DNA from: Streptomyces cirratus
GTDB lineage: Bacteria; Actinomycetota; Actinomycetes; Streptomycetales; Streptomycetaceae
Assembly: GCF_014650775.1 (NCBI RefSeq)
Contig: NZ_BMVP01000005.1
Location: forward strand, 310,001-374,000
Direction: 5' to 3'
DNA: 64,000 bases
Part shown: positions 16,115 through 24,946 of the stretch, in pieces
Layout of the letters: every line of letters starts with the position of its first letter
How positions within the stretch are numbered: the first letter of the stretch is position 1
The notes under the pieces: generated by a model
The model's input: only the letters and a program-made list of their open reading frames with translations
Database searches by the model: none
Told to the model about the DNA's origin: nothing
Program-made: the position numbers and the translations under genes

Positions 16115-18153
16115 CAGGCCTCCTCGGCGAGGACCGCCGTGGCCTCGCGGACGGGACCCGCCGCGCTCACGTGGGCGGGGCCGGCCGTGTACCGGCCTCC
16201 GGGGCCGAACGGTTCCCCGTACAGGTAGCGGCCGAGGGCGGTCAGCGGGAACACCTGCCGGTACAGGTGGTAGTTGATGGAGAAGTCCCAGGGGAAGCCG
16301 GTGCCGGTGAAGTACGGCTCGTCCCAGGAGCCGTCCTCGCGCTGGGTGTGTACGAGGTGGGCGATGCCGCGTTCCACGGCCCTGCCCTCGCGTTCCCCGG
16401 CCGAGAGCAGGGCCATGAGCGCCCATGCGGTCTGGGAGGCGGTGGAGGCGCCCTTCCCGGCCCAGGCGGGGTCCTTGTAGGACCGCTGGTCCTCCCCCCA
16501 CCCCCCGTCCTCGTTCTGTACGGACTCCAGCCAGGCCACGGCCCGCCGGATCGCGGGGTGAGCGGTGGGGAGTCCGGCGGCGGTGAGGGCCGGGACCACC
16601 GAGCCGGTGCCGTACACGTAGTTGGTGCCCCAGCGGCCGAACCACGCGCCGCTGGGCTCCTGTTCGGCCAGCAGCCAGGCGATGCCCCGCCGGGTCCGGG
16701 CGTCGCCCGTCATGCCTTCGACGGCGAGCATCTCGACGACGTGGGCGGTGACGTCGGCCGAGGGCGGGTCGATGACCTCGCCGAAGTCGCAGAAGGGGAG
16801 CCGGTTGGGGAAGGGGCTGGTGTTGTCGGCGTCGAAGGCCCCCCAGGCGCCGTTCTTCGACTGCATGCCGAGGTTCCAGGCCACCCCCCGGGCGATGGCG
16901 GCCTCGACCTTCGCCGGGTCGGGGTGGGCGATCCGGCGCAGCGCGAGGACCACCTCGGCGGTGTCGTCGATGTCGGGGTAGGTGTCGTTGTGGAACTCGA
17001 ACGCCCAGCCCCCGGGGGCGAGTCCGGGCCTGCGCACGGCCCAGTCGCCACTGCGGGTGATCTCCTCGCCGAGCATCCAGTCGGCGGCCTTGAGCAGGGC
17101 GGGATGGTCGGCCGGCAGGCCCGCGTCGGCCAGGGCGATGGCGGCGAGGCAGGTGTCCCAGACCGGCGACTGACAGGCCTCGATCATCCGGGAACCGTCC
17201 TCGCGCCAGACGGCGAACCGGTCGAGGGATTCCAGGCCGGCCCGCATCACGGGGTGTCCGAGGTCGTAGCCGAGCAGGTGCAGGGCGATGACGGAGTAGA
17301 CGGCGGGGGGCTGGATCCCGCCCCAGCAGCCGTCGTTCTCCTGGCGCTCGATGATCCAGCGGGCGGCGGTGTCCATGGCGGCCTTGCGCAGCCGGCGTGG
17401 GGCGAAGCGCCGGTAGAGGTGCAGGGCCTTGTCCATGCGCTGGAAGGCGCCGTCCCAACTGGCGAGCGGGGCACTGCGTTTGGCGGGGTTGGGGTTGCGT
17501 GCGTCGGTGTGCAGCTCGTCCAGTGCGAACGGCGCGGGACGGACCGGACGCAGGGCGGAGACCACGGTGAGCGGGACGATGGTCTGGCGGGCCCAGCAGC
17601 CGAAGTCGTAGATGTTGAGCGGCACCCAGGGCGGCAGGAAGACCAGTTCGGGCGGGAGTTCGGGCAGGTGCTCCCACTTCCACCAGCCGAAGAGGGCCAG
17701 CCAGATCCGGGTGAAGACCCGGGCGGCGGCGATCCCCCCGCGGGACCGGATCCAGGCCGAGGCGCGCGCCATGTGCGGGGCGTCGGGCGGGTCCCCGGCG
17801 AGCCGCAGCGCGACGTACGCCTCGATGGTGGCGGAGAGTTCGGGCGGTCCGCCGTGGAAGGTGGCCCAGGTGCCGTCCTCGCGTTGCTGCCCGCGGACGA
17901 ATAAGGCCGCGGCGTGCGTGGTGGCCTCGTCCCGGATGCCGAGGAACTGCCGCAGCAGCAGGTCCTCGGCGTCCATGGTGACGTTGGTCTCCAGGTCGCC
18001 CTTCCACCATCCGGCCGGATCCTGCCGGTCGAGCAGGTGGCGGATGGCGCGCTCGGTGGCGTCCTGGACCCCGGGCAGCGCGCCCGGGGTGGCGGCCGGC
18101 TCGCGCGCGGGCCCCGCGCCCGGGGTTCCGGCGCCGTCGGTCGTCGCTGTCAT
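16114..18153 (-). CDS. shc: Squalene-hopene cyclase
   Basis: Class II triterpene cyclase of 679 aa converting squalene to hopene and hopanol at the membrane face. The catalytic acid motif DIDDTAE is at 394-400; several QW repeats (such as REDGTWATF, QENDGCWGG, QEPSGAWFG, QNEDGGWGE, QREDGSWDE) run through both alpha-barrel domains; PFCDF and GTGFPWDF line the C-terminal domain. Length matches the family. A 130-base gap separates it from the polyprenyl synthase upstream, so it may have its own promoter. It is followed without gap by hpnG. Confidence 0.97.
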   Translation of the reverse strand: MTATTDGAGTPGAGPAREPAATPGALPGVQDATERAIRHLLDRQDPAGWWKGDLETNVTMDAEDLLLRQFLGIRDEATTHAAALFVRGQQREDGTWATFHGGPPELSATIEAYVALRLAGDPPDAPHMARASAWIRSRGGIAAARVFTRIWLALFGWWKWEHLPELPPELVFLPPWVPLNIYDFGCWARQTIVPLTVVSALRPVRPAPFALDELHTDARNPNPAKRSAPLASWDGAFQRMDKALHLYRRFAPRRLRKAAMDTAARWIIERQENDGCWGGIQPPAVYSVIALHLLGYDLGHPVMRAGLESLDRFAVWREDGSRMIEACQSPVWDTCLAAIALADAGLPADHPALLKAADWMLGEEITRSGDWAVRRPGLAPGGWAFEFHNDTYPDIDDTAEVVLALRRIAHPDPAKVEAAIARGVAWNLGMQSKNGAWGAFDADNTSPFPNRLPFCDFGEVIDPPSADVTAHVVEMLAVEGMTGDARTRRGIAWLLAEQEPSGAWFGRWGTNYVYGTGSVVPALTAAGLPTAHPAIRRAVAWLESVQNEDGGWGEDQRSYKDPAWAGKGASTASQTAWALMALLSAGEREGRAVERGIAHLVHTQREDGSWDEPYFTGTGFPWDFSINYHLYRQVFPLTALGRYLYGEPFGPGGRYTAGPAHVSAAGPVREATAVLAEEA

Positions 18154-18283
18154 GGCTTCCCCTTCGTGCAGTGTCCTCTGCTGTGCTGGGGTCTGCCGTC
18201 GGCCGGTGCACGCCTAGGCAGTGCCAAGCAGGTGGGCGGCGCCGGCCGGCGACTCATGATTCATATCCGCGCCCGGGCGATAA

Positions 18284-19450
18284 TCACCTTTTACGCACGA
18301 CGACGAAGTCGGCGAGGGCGACGAGCTGGTCGCGCACCCGCTGCGGCATGTCGACGTCGTCGAGCGCGCGGATCGCCACGGCGTGCTGGCGGCGGGCCTC
18401 GTCTGCGGTCCACTGGCGCCCGCCGGCCTCCTCGATGAGGGCGGCGCGGGCGGCGAACTCCTCTTCGGAGAAGTTCTCGAAGTCGTTGCTCTTGGCGTCG
18501 GCGGCCAGCAGCCGGCCCAGTTCCTCGCAGGCGGGCCCGCCCGCGGCGAGGGCGGCGACGACCGGCAGGGACTTCTTGCGCTGGCGCAGGTCGCTCCAGG
18601 TCTGCTTGCCGGTGGCTTCCGGGTCGCCCCAGATGCCGAGCAGGTCGTCGACGGCCTGGAAGGCGAGGCCGAGGTGGTACCCGTACTCCTCCAGCTTGTC
18701 GGCGGTACGGTCGTCCGCGCCGCCGAGCACGGCGCCGATGGAGATGGCGCAGGCCAGCAGGGCGCCCGTCTTGTTGCCCTCCATCTCCAGGCACTCCTCG
18801 ACGCTGACGCGCTCGCGGTGCTCGTAGGAGATGTCCTGCGCCTGGCCGTCGATGAGCTTGCGGGTCGCCGTGGTCAGCCGGCGCGCCGCGCGGCCCGCCT
18901 CGACGGTTCCCAGCTCCAGCAGGACCTCGTTGGCGAGGGCGAACAGCGCGTCGCCGACGAGGATGGCCTGCGCCGGGCCGTGCACCTTCCACACCGTGTC
19001 GCGGTGGCGGCGCTGCTCGTCGCCGTCCATCAGGTCGTCGTGCAGCAGGGAGAAGTTGTGGACGAGTTCGACGGCGACGGCGCCGGGGATGCCGACCTCG
19101 GCGGCGACGCCCGCGGCTTCGGCGGAGAGCAGTGCGAGGGCGGGCCGCACGGCCTTGCCCTGGTCGCCGTCCGCGGGGTTGCCCTGGGCGTCGATCCAGC
19201 CGAAGTGGTAGGCGGCGACGGTGTCCATGGGCGCCGCGAGCCGGTCGACGGCGGCGCGGAGCACCGGGGTGGACAGGGTGCGGCCGCGTTCCAGCAGGGC
19301 GAGCGTGTCCGCTGCCTCCCCACCGGCCGTGCCCACGCTGGCGCCGGTGTTCTCGACAGCCGGATTCCCCGGGTTCACTGGCTCTCCTCTGGTTCCTGTA
19401 CGTGCTGTTGTGCGTGCTGCGGGTGTGCCGCTGGTGCTGGTGGTGGTCAT
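18284..19450 (-). CDS. Polyprenyl diphosphate synthase of the hopanoid operon
   Basis: trans-Isoprenyl diphosphate synthase of 388 aa, expected to supply farnesyl diphosphate for squalene synthesis. The first Asp-rich motif DDLMDGD is at 138-144 and the second, DDLLGIWGD, at 268-276, with AVRPALALLSAEA before them. The extra ~45 N-terminal residues are Thr/Gly/Ala-rich and outside the catalytic fold. Its ATG overlaps the hpnE stop by four bases (19447-19450), tying it to the squalene module. Chain length (C15 or C20) cannot be fixed by eye, but the context favours C15. Confidence 0.93.
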   Translation of the reverse strand: MTTTSTSGTPAARTTARTGTRGEPVNPGNPAVENTGASVGTAGGEAADTLALLERGRTLSTPVLRAAVDRLAAPMDTVAAYHFGWIDAQGNPADGDQGKAVRPALALLSAEAAGVAAEVGIPGAVAVELVHNFSLLHDDLMDGDEQRRHRDTVWKVHGPAQAILVGDALFALANEVLLELGTVEAGRAARRLTTATRKLIDGQAQDISYEHRERVSVEECLEMEGNKTGALLACAISIGAVLGGADDRTADKLEEYGYHLGLAFQAVDDLLGIWGDPEATGKQTWSDLRQRKKSLPVVAALAAGGPACEELGRLLAADAKSNDFENFSEEEFAARAALIEEAGGRQWTADEARRQHAVAIRALDDVDMPQRVRDQLVALADFVVVRKR

Positions 19451-20820
19451 GCCGCCTCTTGCAGGGGGTTTTCGCGGTGGCGGCCGAGCGCGGCGAGTGC
19501 GGCGTGTGCCGCGCCCACTCCGCTGCGGACGGCGCTCTCCATGGTCGCGGGCCAACCGGTGGCGGTCCACGCACCGGCGAGATACAGCCCCGGCGTGTCG
19601 GTCCGGAATCCGGGGCGGAGCCGGCCGACGCCGGGAGTGGGGGCGAAGGTGGCGGTGCGTTCGCGGGTGACGAAGAAGTCCCGCACCTTCGCTCCGCGTG
19701 TGGCCGGCAGCAGCCGTTCCAGTTCGGGCAGGTACTTGGTCCGCAGGACGGAGACGGGCTCGTCGATGTCGTCCTGGGCGGCGGACTGGGACAGGGCCAG
19801 GTACTGGCCGCCGTCGGTGAGTCCGGACGCGTCGGTACGGTCGAAGACCCACTGGACGGGGGAGCCCAGCGCGGCGAAGAAGGGGCGCCGGAGCACCTTG
19901 CGGTCGTAGACGACGTGGACGTTGAGGATGGGGGCGGTGCCGATGTCGAGGAGCTTGTCGGGGTCGGCCAGCGCCCCGGCCGGGAGCAGCCCGTGCGCCT
20001 CGCGCTGCGGGACGGCGAGGACGACGGTGGCGGCGTCCAGCGTCCCGGTCTCGGTGTCCACCCGCCAGTTGCCGTCCTGGGAGCGAAAGATGCCGGTGAC
20101 GCGGGCGCGCAGTTGCGTGCGCACCCCGGCGGCGTCGAGTTCCTTGCGGGCGAGCGTGTCGTGCAGGTCGCCGAGCGGGACCGCGGCCCAGCCGATGTCG
20201 GCGGCGCCGTTCTCGGAGAGCAGGCCGGTCTTGAAGACCATGGCGGCCAGGCCCAGGGAGGACTGGTCGGCGGTGGCGTTGAGGGTGGCGATGCCCACGA
20301 GGTCCCACAGCGCCTCGATGGCGCGCGGGGACTGGCCGTAGCGGCCGAGCCAGGTCGCGAAGTCCAGTCCGTCGAGGGCCGGGTCGGTGGGGTCGAGGCG
20401 GCGCAGGGCCAGGGCGGCGCGCCCGACGCCGGCCCGCTCGGCCAGGGACAGGTGCGGGTACCGGGCCAGGGAGGACGCCAGGTGCAGGGGTACGGGCAGG
20501 GCGCTGCGTCGCAGCCGGCCCAGGCGCGGGCCGCCGGGGTGGGCGACGTCGAGCACGGGGACGTCGAGCCGCTCTTGCAGCGGCGCGAGGGCGGTGCCGC
20601 CGACGCGGTCGAGGAACCAGCGGTAGGCGGTGCAGCAGCGCAGGTAGACGTGCTGGCCGTTGTCGACGGTGAGGTCGCCGCGCTTGAAGGAGAAGGCGAG
20701 GCCGCCGAGCCGGGGCCGGCTCTCGAGGAGGGTCACCCGCAGTCCGGCGCCGGCGAGTTCGAGGGCGGCGGTGACTCCTGCGAGGCCGCCGCCGACGACC
20801 ACCGCGTGGTTCGCGCTCAT
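19447..20820 (-). CDS. hpnE: Hydroxysqualene dehydroxylase, FAD-dependent (HpnE)
   Basis: Flavin amine-oxidase-type enzyme of 457 aa that reduces hydroxysqualene to squalene. It has the dinucleotide motif VVVGGGLAGVTAALEL at ~7-22, the following LLESRPRLGGLAFSF and the C-terminal FAD motif LYLAGAWTATGWPATMESAVRSG. HpnC, HpnD and HpnE together replace squalene synthase. ATG (20818-20820) has GGGAGG upstream; the open frame extends further into hpnD antisense but that part is not coding. 61 bases separate it from hpnD. Confidence 0.95.
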   Translation of the reverse strand: MSANHAVVVGGGLAGVTAALELAGAGLRVTLLESRPRLGGLAFSFKRGDLTVDNGQHVYLRCCTAYRWFLDRVGGTALAPLQERLDVPVLDVAHPGGPRLGRLRRSALPVPLHLASSLARYPHLSLAERAGVGRAALALRRLDPTDPALDGLDFATWLGRYGQSPRAIEALWDLVGIATLNATADQSSLGLAAMVFKTGLLSENGAADIGWAAVPLGDLHDTLARKELDAAGVRTQLRARVTGIFRSQDGNWRVDTETGTLDAATVVLAVPQREAHGLLPAGALADPDKLLDIGTAPILNVHVVYDRKVLRRPFFAALGSPVQWVFDRTDASGLTDGGQYLALSQSAAQDDIDEPVSVLRTKYLPELERLLPATRGAKVRDFFVTRERTATFAPTPGVGRLRPGFRTDTPGLYLAGAWTATGWPATMESAVRSGVGAAHAALAALGRHRENPLQEAA

Positions 20821-20881
20821 ACGTCCTCCCTCGTCGTCCCGGAGGACGCCGGGGTGAGGGACGGGGTTGCTCCGGCGGTCA

Positions 20882-21859
20882 TCAGCTCCGCCTCCTGGTG
20901 CTCTGGCGGGAGATGGTCCGCGCGTCGAGGCCGGAGAGGCCGCGGACGGCGACGTACGCCTTCTCGTGGGTCGGCAGTGAGACGCGTCCGCGCAGCACGG
21001 CCTCGGGTTCGCGCTCGATCCGGTCCAGCAGGCGCCGGTAGATGCCGGCCATGGCGGCGACGCACGCACCGCTGCGCCGGTCGAGCATGGGCAGCAGCCG
21101 GTAGCCCTCGACGAACAGGGCGCGGGCGCGCCGCACTTCGTGGTGGACGAGCCCGGCGAAGTCGGCGCCGGCGGGGGCCCGGTCGGTGTGGAAGCCGTCG
21201 GAGCAACCGAACTTGGCGAGGTCCTCGGCGGGCAGGTAGGTGCGTCCGTTGCCCGCGTCCTCGCGGACGTCCCTGAGGATGTTGGTGAGTTGGAGGGCGA
21301 GGCCCAGGGTGTCGGCGTACTCGGGGGCGCGGGCCGCGTCGGCGGCACCGGGGGCGGTGCCGAAGACGCCGAGGGAGAGCCGTCCGATGGCGCCGGCCAC
21401 GCAGCGGCAGTAGGCCTTGAGGTCGTCCCAGGTCTCGTACGTCTCGCCGCGGACGTCCATGAGGACGCCGTCGATGAGTTCGTCGAGGCCGCCGAGGGGG
21501 ATCGGGAAGCGGCGCGCGGCGTGGGCGAGGGCGACGGCGACCGGGTCCGTGTCGTCCTCCTCGATCTCCCCTGCGCGGATCCGGCCGAGGAGGGCGCGGG
21601 TCTCCTCCAGCCGGACGAGCTTGGCGTCGGCGGGCAGCGTGCCGTCGCCGATGTCGTCGACGCGACGGGAGAAGGCGTACAGCGCGGACATCGCCTGCCG
21701 CTTGTCGGTGGGCAGCAGGCGGATGCCGTACGCGAAGTTGCGCGCCTGTATTCCGGTGACGGCTTCGCAGTAGCTGTAGGCCGCGGAAATCGGTGCGGAC
21801 AGCACAGCCGGCTCGGACGGTGCGGACGCGTGTGTGGGGCCCTCCACGTTCGGGCTCAC
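20882..21859 (-). CDS. hpnD: Presqualene diphosphate synthase (HpnD)
   Basis: Squalene/phytoene-synthase-fold enzyme of 325 aa that condenses two farnesyl diphosphates to presqualene diphosphate. Two Asp-rich sites are present: SRRVDDIGDG (~66-75) and LTNILRDVREDAGNGRTYLP (~193 on). The GTG start overlaps the hpnC stop by four bases (GTGA, 21856-21859). HpnD-type proteins keep ARNFAYGIRLLP near the N-terminus, seen here at ~40. The C-terminus is Arg/Ser-rich. Confidence 0.95.
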   Translation of the reverse strand: MSPNVEGPTHASAPSEPAVLSAPISAAYSYCEAVTGIQARNFAYGIRLLPTDKRQAMSALYAFSRRVDDIGDGTLPADAKLVRLEETRALLGRIRAGEIEEDDTDPVAVALAHAARRFPIPLGGLDELIDGVLMDVRGETYETWDDLKAYCRCVAGAIGRLSLGVFGTAPGAADAARAPEYADTLGLALQLTNILRDVREDAGNGRTYLPAEDLAKFGCSDGFHTDRAPAGADFAGLVHHEVRRARALFVEGYRLLPMLDRRSGACVAAMAGIYRRLLDRIEREPEAVLRGRVSLPTHEKAYVAVRGLSGLDARTISRQSTRRRS

Positions 21860-22803
21860 CCCTTTCTCGGCGCTGAGCGCAGGACGGCGGCCACCTCGCG
21901 GAGCAGGCCGCTCCTGGTGGGCTTGGGCGGGCCGGGGGCTACGTCGAAGCCGGCGGCCGCGATCGCGTTCAGGGCGGCGCGCCCCCCTCCCACGAAACCC
22001 GCGAGAAGCAGCCGGAGCCTGCCGTGCACGCTGCCGACGAGCGGGGTGCCCTCGTCGAGCAGCGCGCGGGCGCGTTCGGTTTCGAATGCGATCAGGGAGC
22101 GTACGGACGCTCCGGCGGTGGGCGCTTCGAGGTCGGTCTCGGTGACGTGGAAGCGGCGCATGTCCTGGCCGGGGAGGTAGATCCGGTCGCGGCCGAGGTC
22201 CTCGGTGACGTCCTGGAGGTGCTCGGCGATCTGCAGGGCGGTGCAGACGGCGTCGGAGTGGCGGATCCGCTCGGGGGTGCTGGTCCCGGTGAGGGAGAGG
22301 ACGAGCCGGCCGACGGGGTTGGCGGACAGCTCGCAGTAGGCGACGAGGTCCTCGTACGTGTCGTAGCGCGAGACCAGCTGGTCCTGGCGGTTGGCCTCGA
22401 TGAGCCCGAGGAAGGGTTCGGGGGTGAGGCCGTGGGCCCGCACGACGGGTTGCAGGGCCTGCAGGAGCGGGTGGCGCGGGGAGCCGTCGCCGGAACCGAA
22501 GACGCGCCCCAGGTCGGTTTCGAAGGCGTCCAGCATGGCGAGCCGGTCATCGGTGGCGGTCGCGTCGAGGCCCAGGAGCACGGCGTCGTGTCCGCCGGGG
22601 GCGAGGTCGCCGTCGCCGATGTCGTCGACCAGCCGGGCGTACCCGTAGACCGCCATGAGGCCCGCCCGCCAGGCGCGCGGGAGGAAGGAGGGGGCGACGG
22701 GGAAGTTCTCCGTCCGTGCCTTGCCGAGGGTGGCGCGCGCGTGGGCGTCGGAGGCTGTGGGGGCCGTGTGCCGCCGGGGCCGGGTGCCGTGCCCCGGGGT
22801 CAC
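21856..22803 (-). CDS. hpnC: Hydroxysqualene synthase (HpnC)
   Basis: Paralogue of HpnD, 315 aa, that turns presqualene diphosphate into hydroxysqualene. KARTENFPVAPSFLPR is the HpnC N-terminal signature (~28), followed by ARLVDDIGDGDL and the second site LQDVTEDLGRDRIYLPGQD. First gene of the hopanoid operon; the GTG at 22801-22803 is the first in-frame start after a stop and has only a weak G-rich ribosome site. Upstream, 340 bases of non-coding DNA must hold the operon promoter. Confidence 0.94.
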   Translation of the reverse strand: MTPGHGTRPRRHTAPTASDAHARATLGKARTENFPVAPSFLPRAWRAGLMAVYGYARLVDDIGDGDLAPGGHDAVLLGLDATATDDRLAMLDAFETDLGRVFGSGDGSPRHPLLQALQPVVRAHGLTPEPFLGLIEANRQDQLVSRYDTYEDLVAYCELSANPVGRLVLSLTGTSTPERIRHSDAVCTALQIAEHLQDVTEDLGRDRIYLPGQDMRRFHVTETDLEAPTAGASVRSLIAFETERARALLDEGTPLVGSVHGRLRLLLAGFVGGGRAALNAIAAAGFDVAPGPPKPTRSGLLREVAAVLRSAPRKG

Positions 22804-23143
22804 CGCCCGCCGCCCGGGGCGGGGACGGCCACCGTGCCCGTGGGCCGGAGAATTCCCATAGCCATTGCCGTCACATCTCCCGTTCTACACTGCCGACCCA
22901 AGTCATCCTATTTCGGACACGCCGCCGGACTTTACCCGGGGTACCCCGGCTTTTTCGACTGCGGGGAATCGTCCCCTCTTGGCGCGATTGGAGAACTGGT
23001 CCAGCTTACGCTGTACAACGCCGCGAAGGCCTATCGGGTATTCGTCCGAGAGGGAATGTCGGGCACCCGGAATATGCGGCTCACGCCGAGGCCCCCACCG
23101 CACGGAACGGCAGGGGCCTGCGGTCGTCACGCGGAGCGCGCCG
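22804..23143. other. Intergenic region: hopanoid operon promoter region
   Basis: 340 bases without a gene, comparatively AT-rich. It should contain the promoter of hpnC; TAGGAT-like hexamers occur around 22905-22912 on the minus strand but no convincing -35/-10 pair stands out. A perfect palindrome CCGGGGTACCCCGG lies at 22936-22949, followed on the plus strand by CTTTTT. The far end holds the terminator of the ABC operon at 23089-23119. Confidence 0.5.
23089..23119 (-). terminator. Terminator after the ABC exporter operon
   Basis: AGGCCCC (23089-23095) and GGGGCCT (23113-23119) form a stem, with further partial pairing inside, 25 bases beyond the stop of the ATPase gene. It ends the seven-gene operon before the hopanoid promoter. 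Confidence 0.55.
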
Positions 23144-23926
23144 TCAGTGGCTGGTGGCCTTCTCGTACGCCGAGACGACTTCCTCGGTGGGCCCGTCCAT
23201 CAGGAGTTCGCCCTTCTCCAGCCACAGCACCCGGTCGCAGGTATCGCGGATGGACTTGTTGTTGTGGCTCACCAGGAAGACGGTGCCGGCCTTCTCCCGC
23301 AGCTCGCGGATGCGGGCCTCGGAACGGACCTGGAACTTGCGGTCACCGGTCGCCAACGCCTCGTCGATCATCAGCACGTCGTGGTCCTTCGCGGCCGCGA
23401 TGGAGAAACGCAGACGTGCGGCCATGCCGGAGGAGTACGTGCGCATCGGCAGGGAGATGAAGTCGCCCTTCTCGTTGATGCCCGAAAAGTCGACGATGTC
23501 CTCGTAGCGCTCCTGGATCTGCTCGCGCGTCATGCCCATCGCGAGACCGCCGAGGACGACGTTGCGCTCGCCGGTCAGATCGTTCATCAGCGCCGCGTTG
23601 ACACCCAGCAGCGACGGCTGGCCGTCGGTGTAGACCCGGCCGGACTCGCAGGGCAGCAGGCCCGCGATGGCCCTCAGCAGCGTCGACTTGCCCGATCCAT
23701 TGGAGCCGATGAGGCCGATGGCCTCGCCGCGGTAGGCGGTGAAGGAGACACCGCGTACGGCGTGCACCCGGCGGACGCCCGGGCTGTCGCCCTTGCCCTT
23801 GCGCATGATCTTGCTGAGCGCCGCAGTGGCGCTGCCCTTGCCGGCGCTGCCGGTGTTGACGCGGTAGACGATGTGGACGTCGTCGGCGATGACGGTGGGG
23901 ACGCCGCCCCCGTTGTTCTCAGCCAC
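23144..23926 (-). CDS. ABC transporter ATPase, polyol phosphate/polysaccharide exporter (TagH/Wzt type)
   Basis: Nucleotide-binding subunit of 260 aa from the ABC-2 class that exports undecaprenyl-linked polymers or glycolipids. Walker A GSNGSGKST (74-82), signature YSSGMAARL (~165), Walker B VLMIDEAL and the H-loop VSHN follow in order. HAVRGVSFTAYRGEAIGLIG and LSLLGVN-type residues (SLLGVNAALMNDLTGERN) are specific to the TagH/RfbB group. There is no C-terminal carbohydrate-binding extension, so it is of the short type. Its GTG start overlaps the permease stop by eight bases; it is the last gene of the operon. Confidence 0.93.
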   Translation of the reverse strand: MAENNGGGVPTVIADDVHIVYRVNTGSAGKGSATAALSKIMRKGKGDSPGVRRVHAVRGVSFTAYRGEAIGLIGSNGSGKSTLLRAIAGLLPCESGRVYTDGQPSLLGVNAALMNDLTGERNVVLGGLAMGMTREQIQERYEDIVDFSGINEKGDFISLPMRTYSSGMAARLRFSIAAAKDHDVLMIDEALATGDRKFQVRSEARIRELREKAGTVFLVSHNNKSIRDTCDRVLWLEKGELLMDGPTEEVVSAYEKATSH

Positions 23927-24848
23927 GGCCGTAACGCTCCTCAGCCTTCCAGAAGTACACGAATCCGCCGGCGCCGATGACGACGGCCCAGCCCACCGCG
24001 AAGGCCCAGACGTGCGGCGGCAGGTGGTGCGGTCCGTAGCTGTCGATCAGCGAGAAGCGGACCAGGTCCATGTAGATCGCCGCGGGGTTCCACTGGAGGA
24101 CGTCCGCGATCCAGTGGGGCTTGCCCTTGAGCATCTCGCCGATCGAGAACATGACGCCCGAGGCGTACATCCACGTGCGGGTGATGAAGGGCATCAGCTG
24201 CGCGAGGTCGGGGGTCTTGGACCCCATCCGCCCGAAGATCAGCGCGAGGCCGGTGTTGAAGACGAACTGCAGCGCCAGCGTCGGGATGACCAGCAGCCAC
24301 GACAGCCGCGGGTAGTTCCCGAAGGCGATCACGATGACCAGCACCACGATCATCGAGTACAGCAACTGTCCCAGCTGCTGGAGCGAGAACGAGATCGGCA
24401 GCGAGGCACGCGGGAAGTGCAGCGCGCGGACCAGGCCGAGGTTGCCCGGGATCGCCCTGACACCCGCCATGAGCGAGCTCTGGGTGAAGGAGAAGACGAA
24501 GATGCCGATCACCAGGAAGGGGATGTACGCCCCCTTCGGCATGCCGCGTCCCGCGTTCAGGATCAGGCCGAAGATCAGGTAGTAGACCAGGGCGTTCAGC
24601 AGCGGGGTCGCCACCTGCCAGATCTGGCCCAGCTTGGCCTCGCTGTACTGCGCGACGAGCTTCGCCCGGGAGAAAGCCATGATGAAGTGGCGCCGCCCCC
24701 AGAGCTCGCGCACGTACCCGCCCAGGCTGGGCCGGGCGCCGCTGACGGACAGGCCGTACTTCCTGGCGAGCTCGGCGGGGGTGAGCCCCGCGTCTTCGGA
24801 CGGCGGCTTGCTCGTGGCGAGGGCGCCGTCGTGGGTTGTGTCACTCAC
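23919..24848 (-). CDS. ABC-2 type permease (TagG-like)
   Basis: Integral-membrane partner of the ATPase, about 309 aa. After a soluble N-terminus (~1-70) it has the interfacial stretch RHFIMAFSRAKLVAQYSEAKLGQIWQVATPLLN and six hydrophobic segments, the family's usual topology. Together the pair should move a lipid-linked product across the membrane. GTG start at 24846-24848 with GGAAAG nine bases upstream; the frame is open to 25163 but those residues are unlike the family and lie in the preceding intergenic/antisense sequence. Confidence 0.93.
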   Translation of the reverse strand: MSDTTHDGALATSKPPSEDAGLTPAELARKYGLSVSGARPSLGGYVRELWGRRHFIMAFSRAKLVAQYSEAKLGQIWQVATPLLNALVYYLIFGLILNAGRGMPKGAYIPFLVIGIFVFSFTQSSLMAGVRAIPGNLGLVRALHFPRASLPISFSLQQLGQLLYSMIVVLVIVIAFGNYPRLSWLLVIPTLALQFVFNTGLALIFGRMGSKTPDLAQLMPFITRTWMYASGVMFSIGEMLKGKPHWIADVLQWNPAAIYMDLVRFSLIDSYGPHHLPPHVWAFAVGWAVVIGAGGFVYFWKAEERYGRG

Positions 24849-24946
24849 AAGTTGAAACTTTCCGTCTTCAAGATGCGGCAGAAGGGGGCATCGGGCCCTG
24901 GGGCGCGGGCCCGGTGATCGGGCCCATGCTCCCAGACCCGAGCTTG

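Noticed and set aside
16115..18211. Upstream extension of the hpnG frame through shc
   Set aside because: That frame lies in antisense register to the shc reading; HpnG homology begins exactly at the ATG at 16114, which overlaps the shc stop.
22936..22955. CCGGGGTACCCCGG followed by T5 as a plus-strand terminator
   Set aside because: No plus-strand gene precedes it; only five base pairs form with a tight loop. More likely part of the promoter region.
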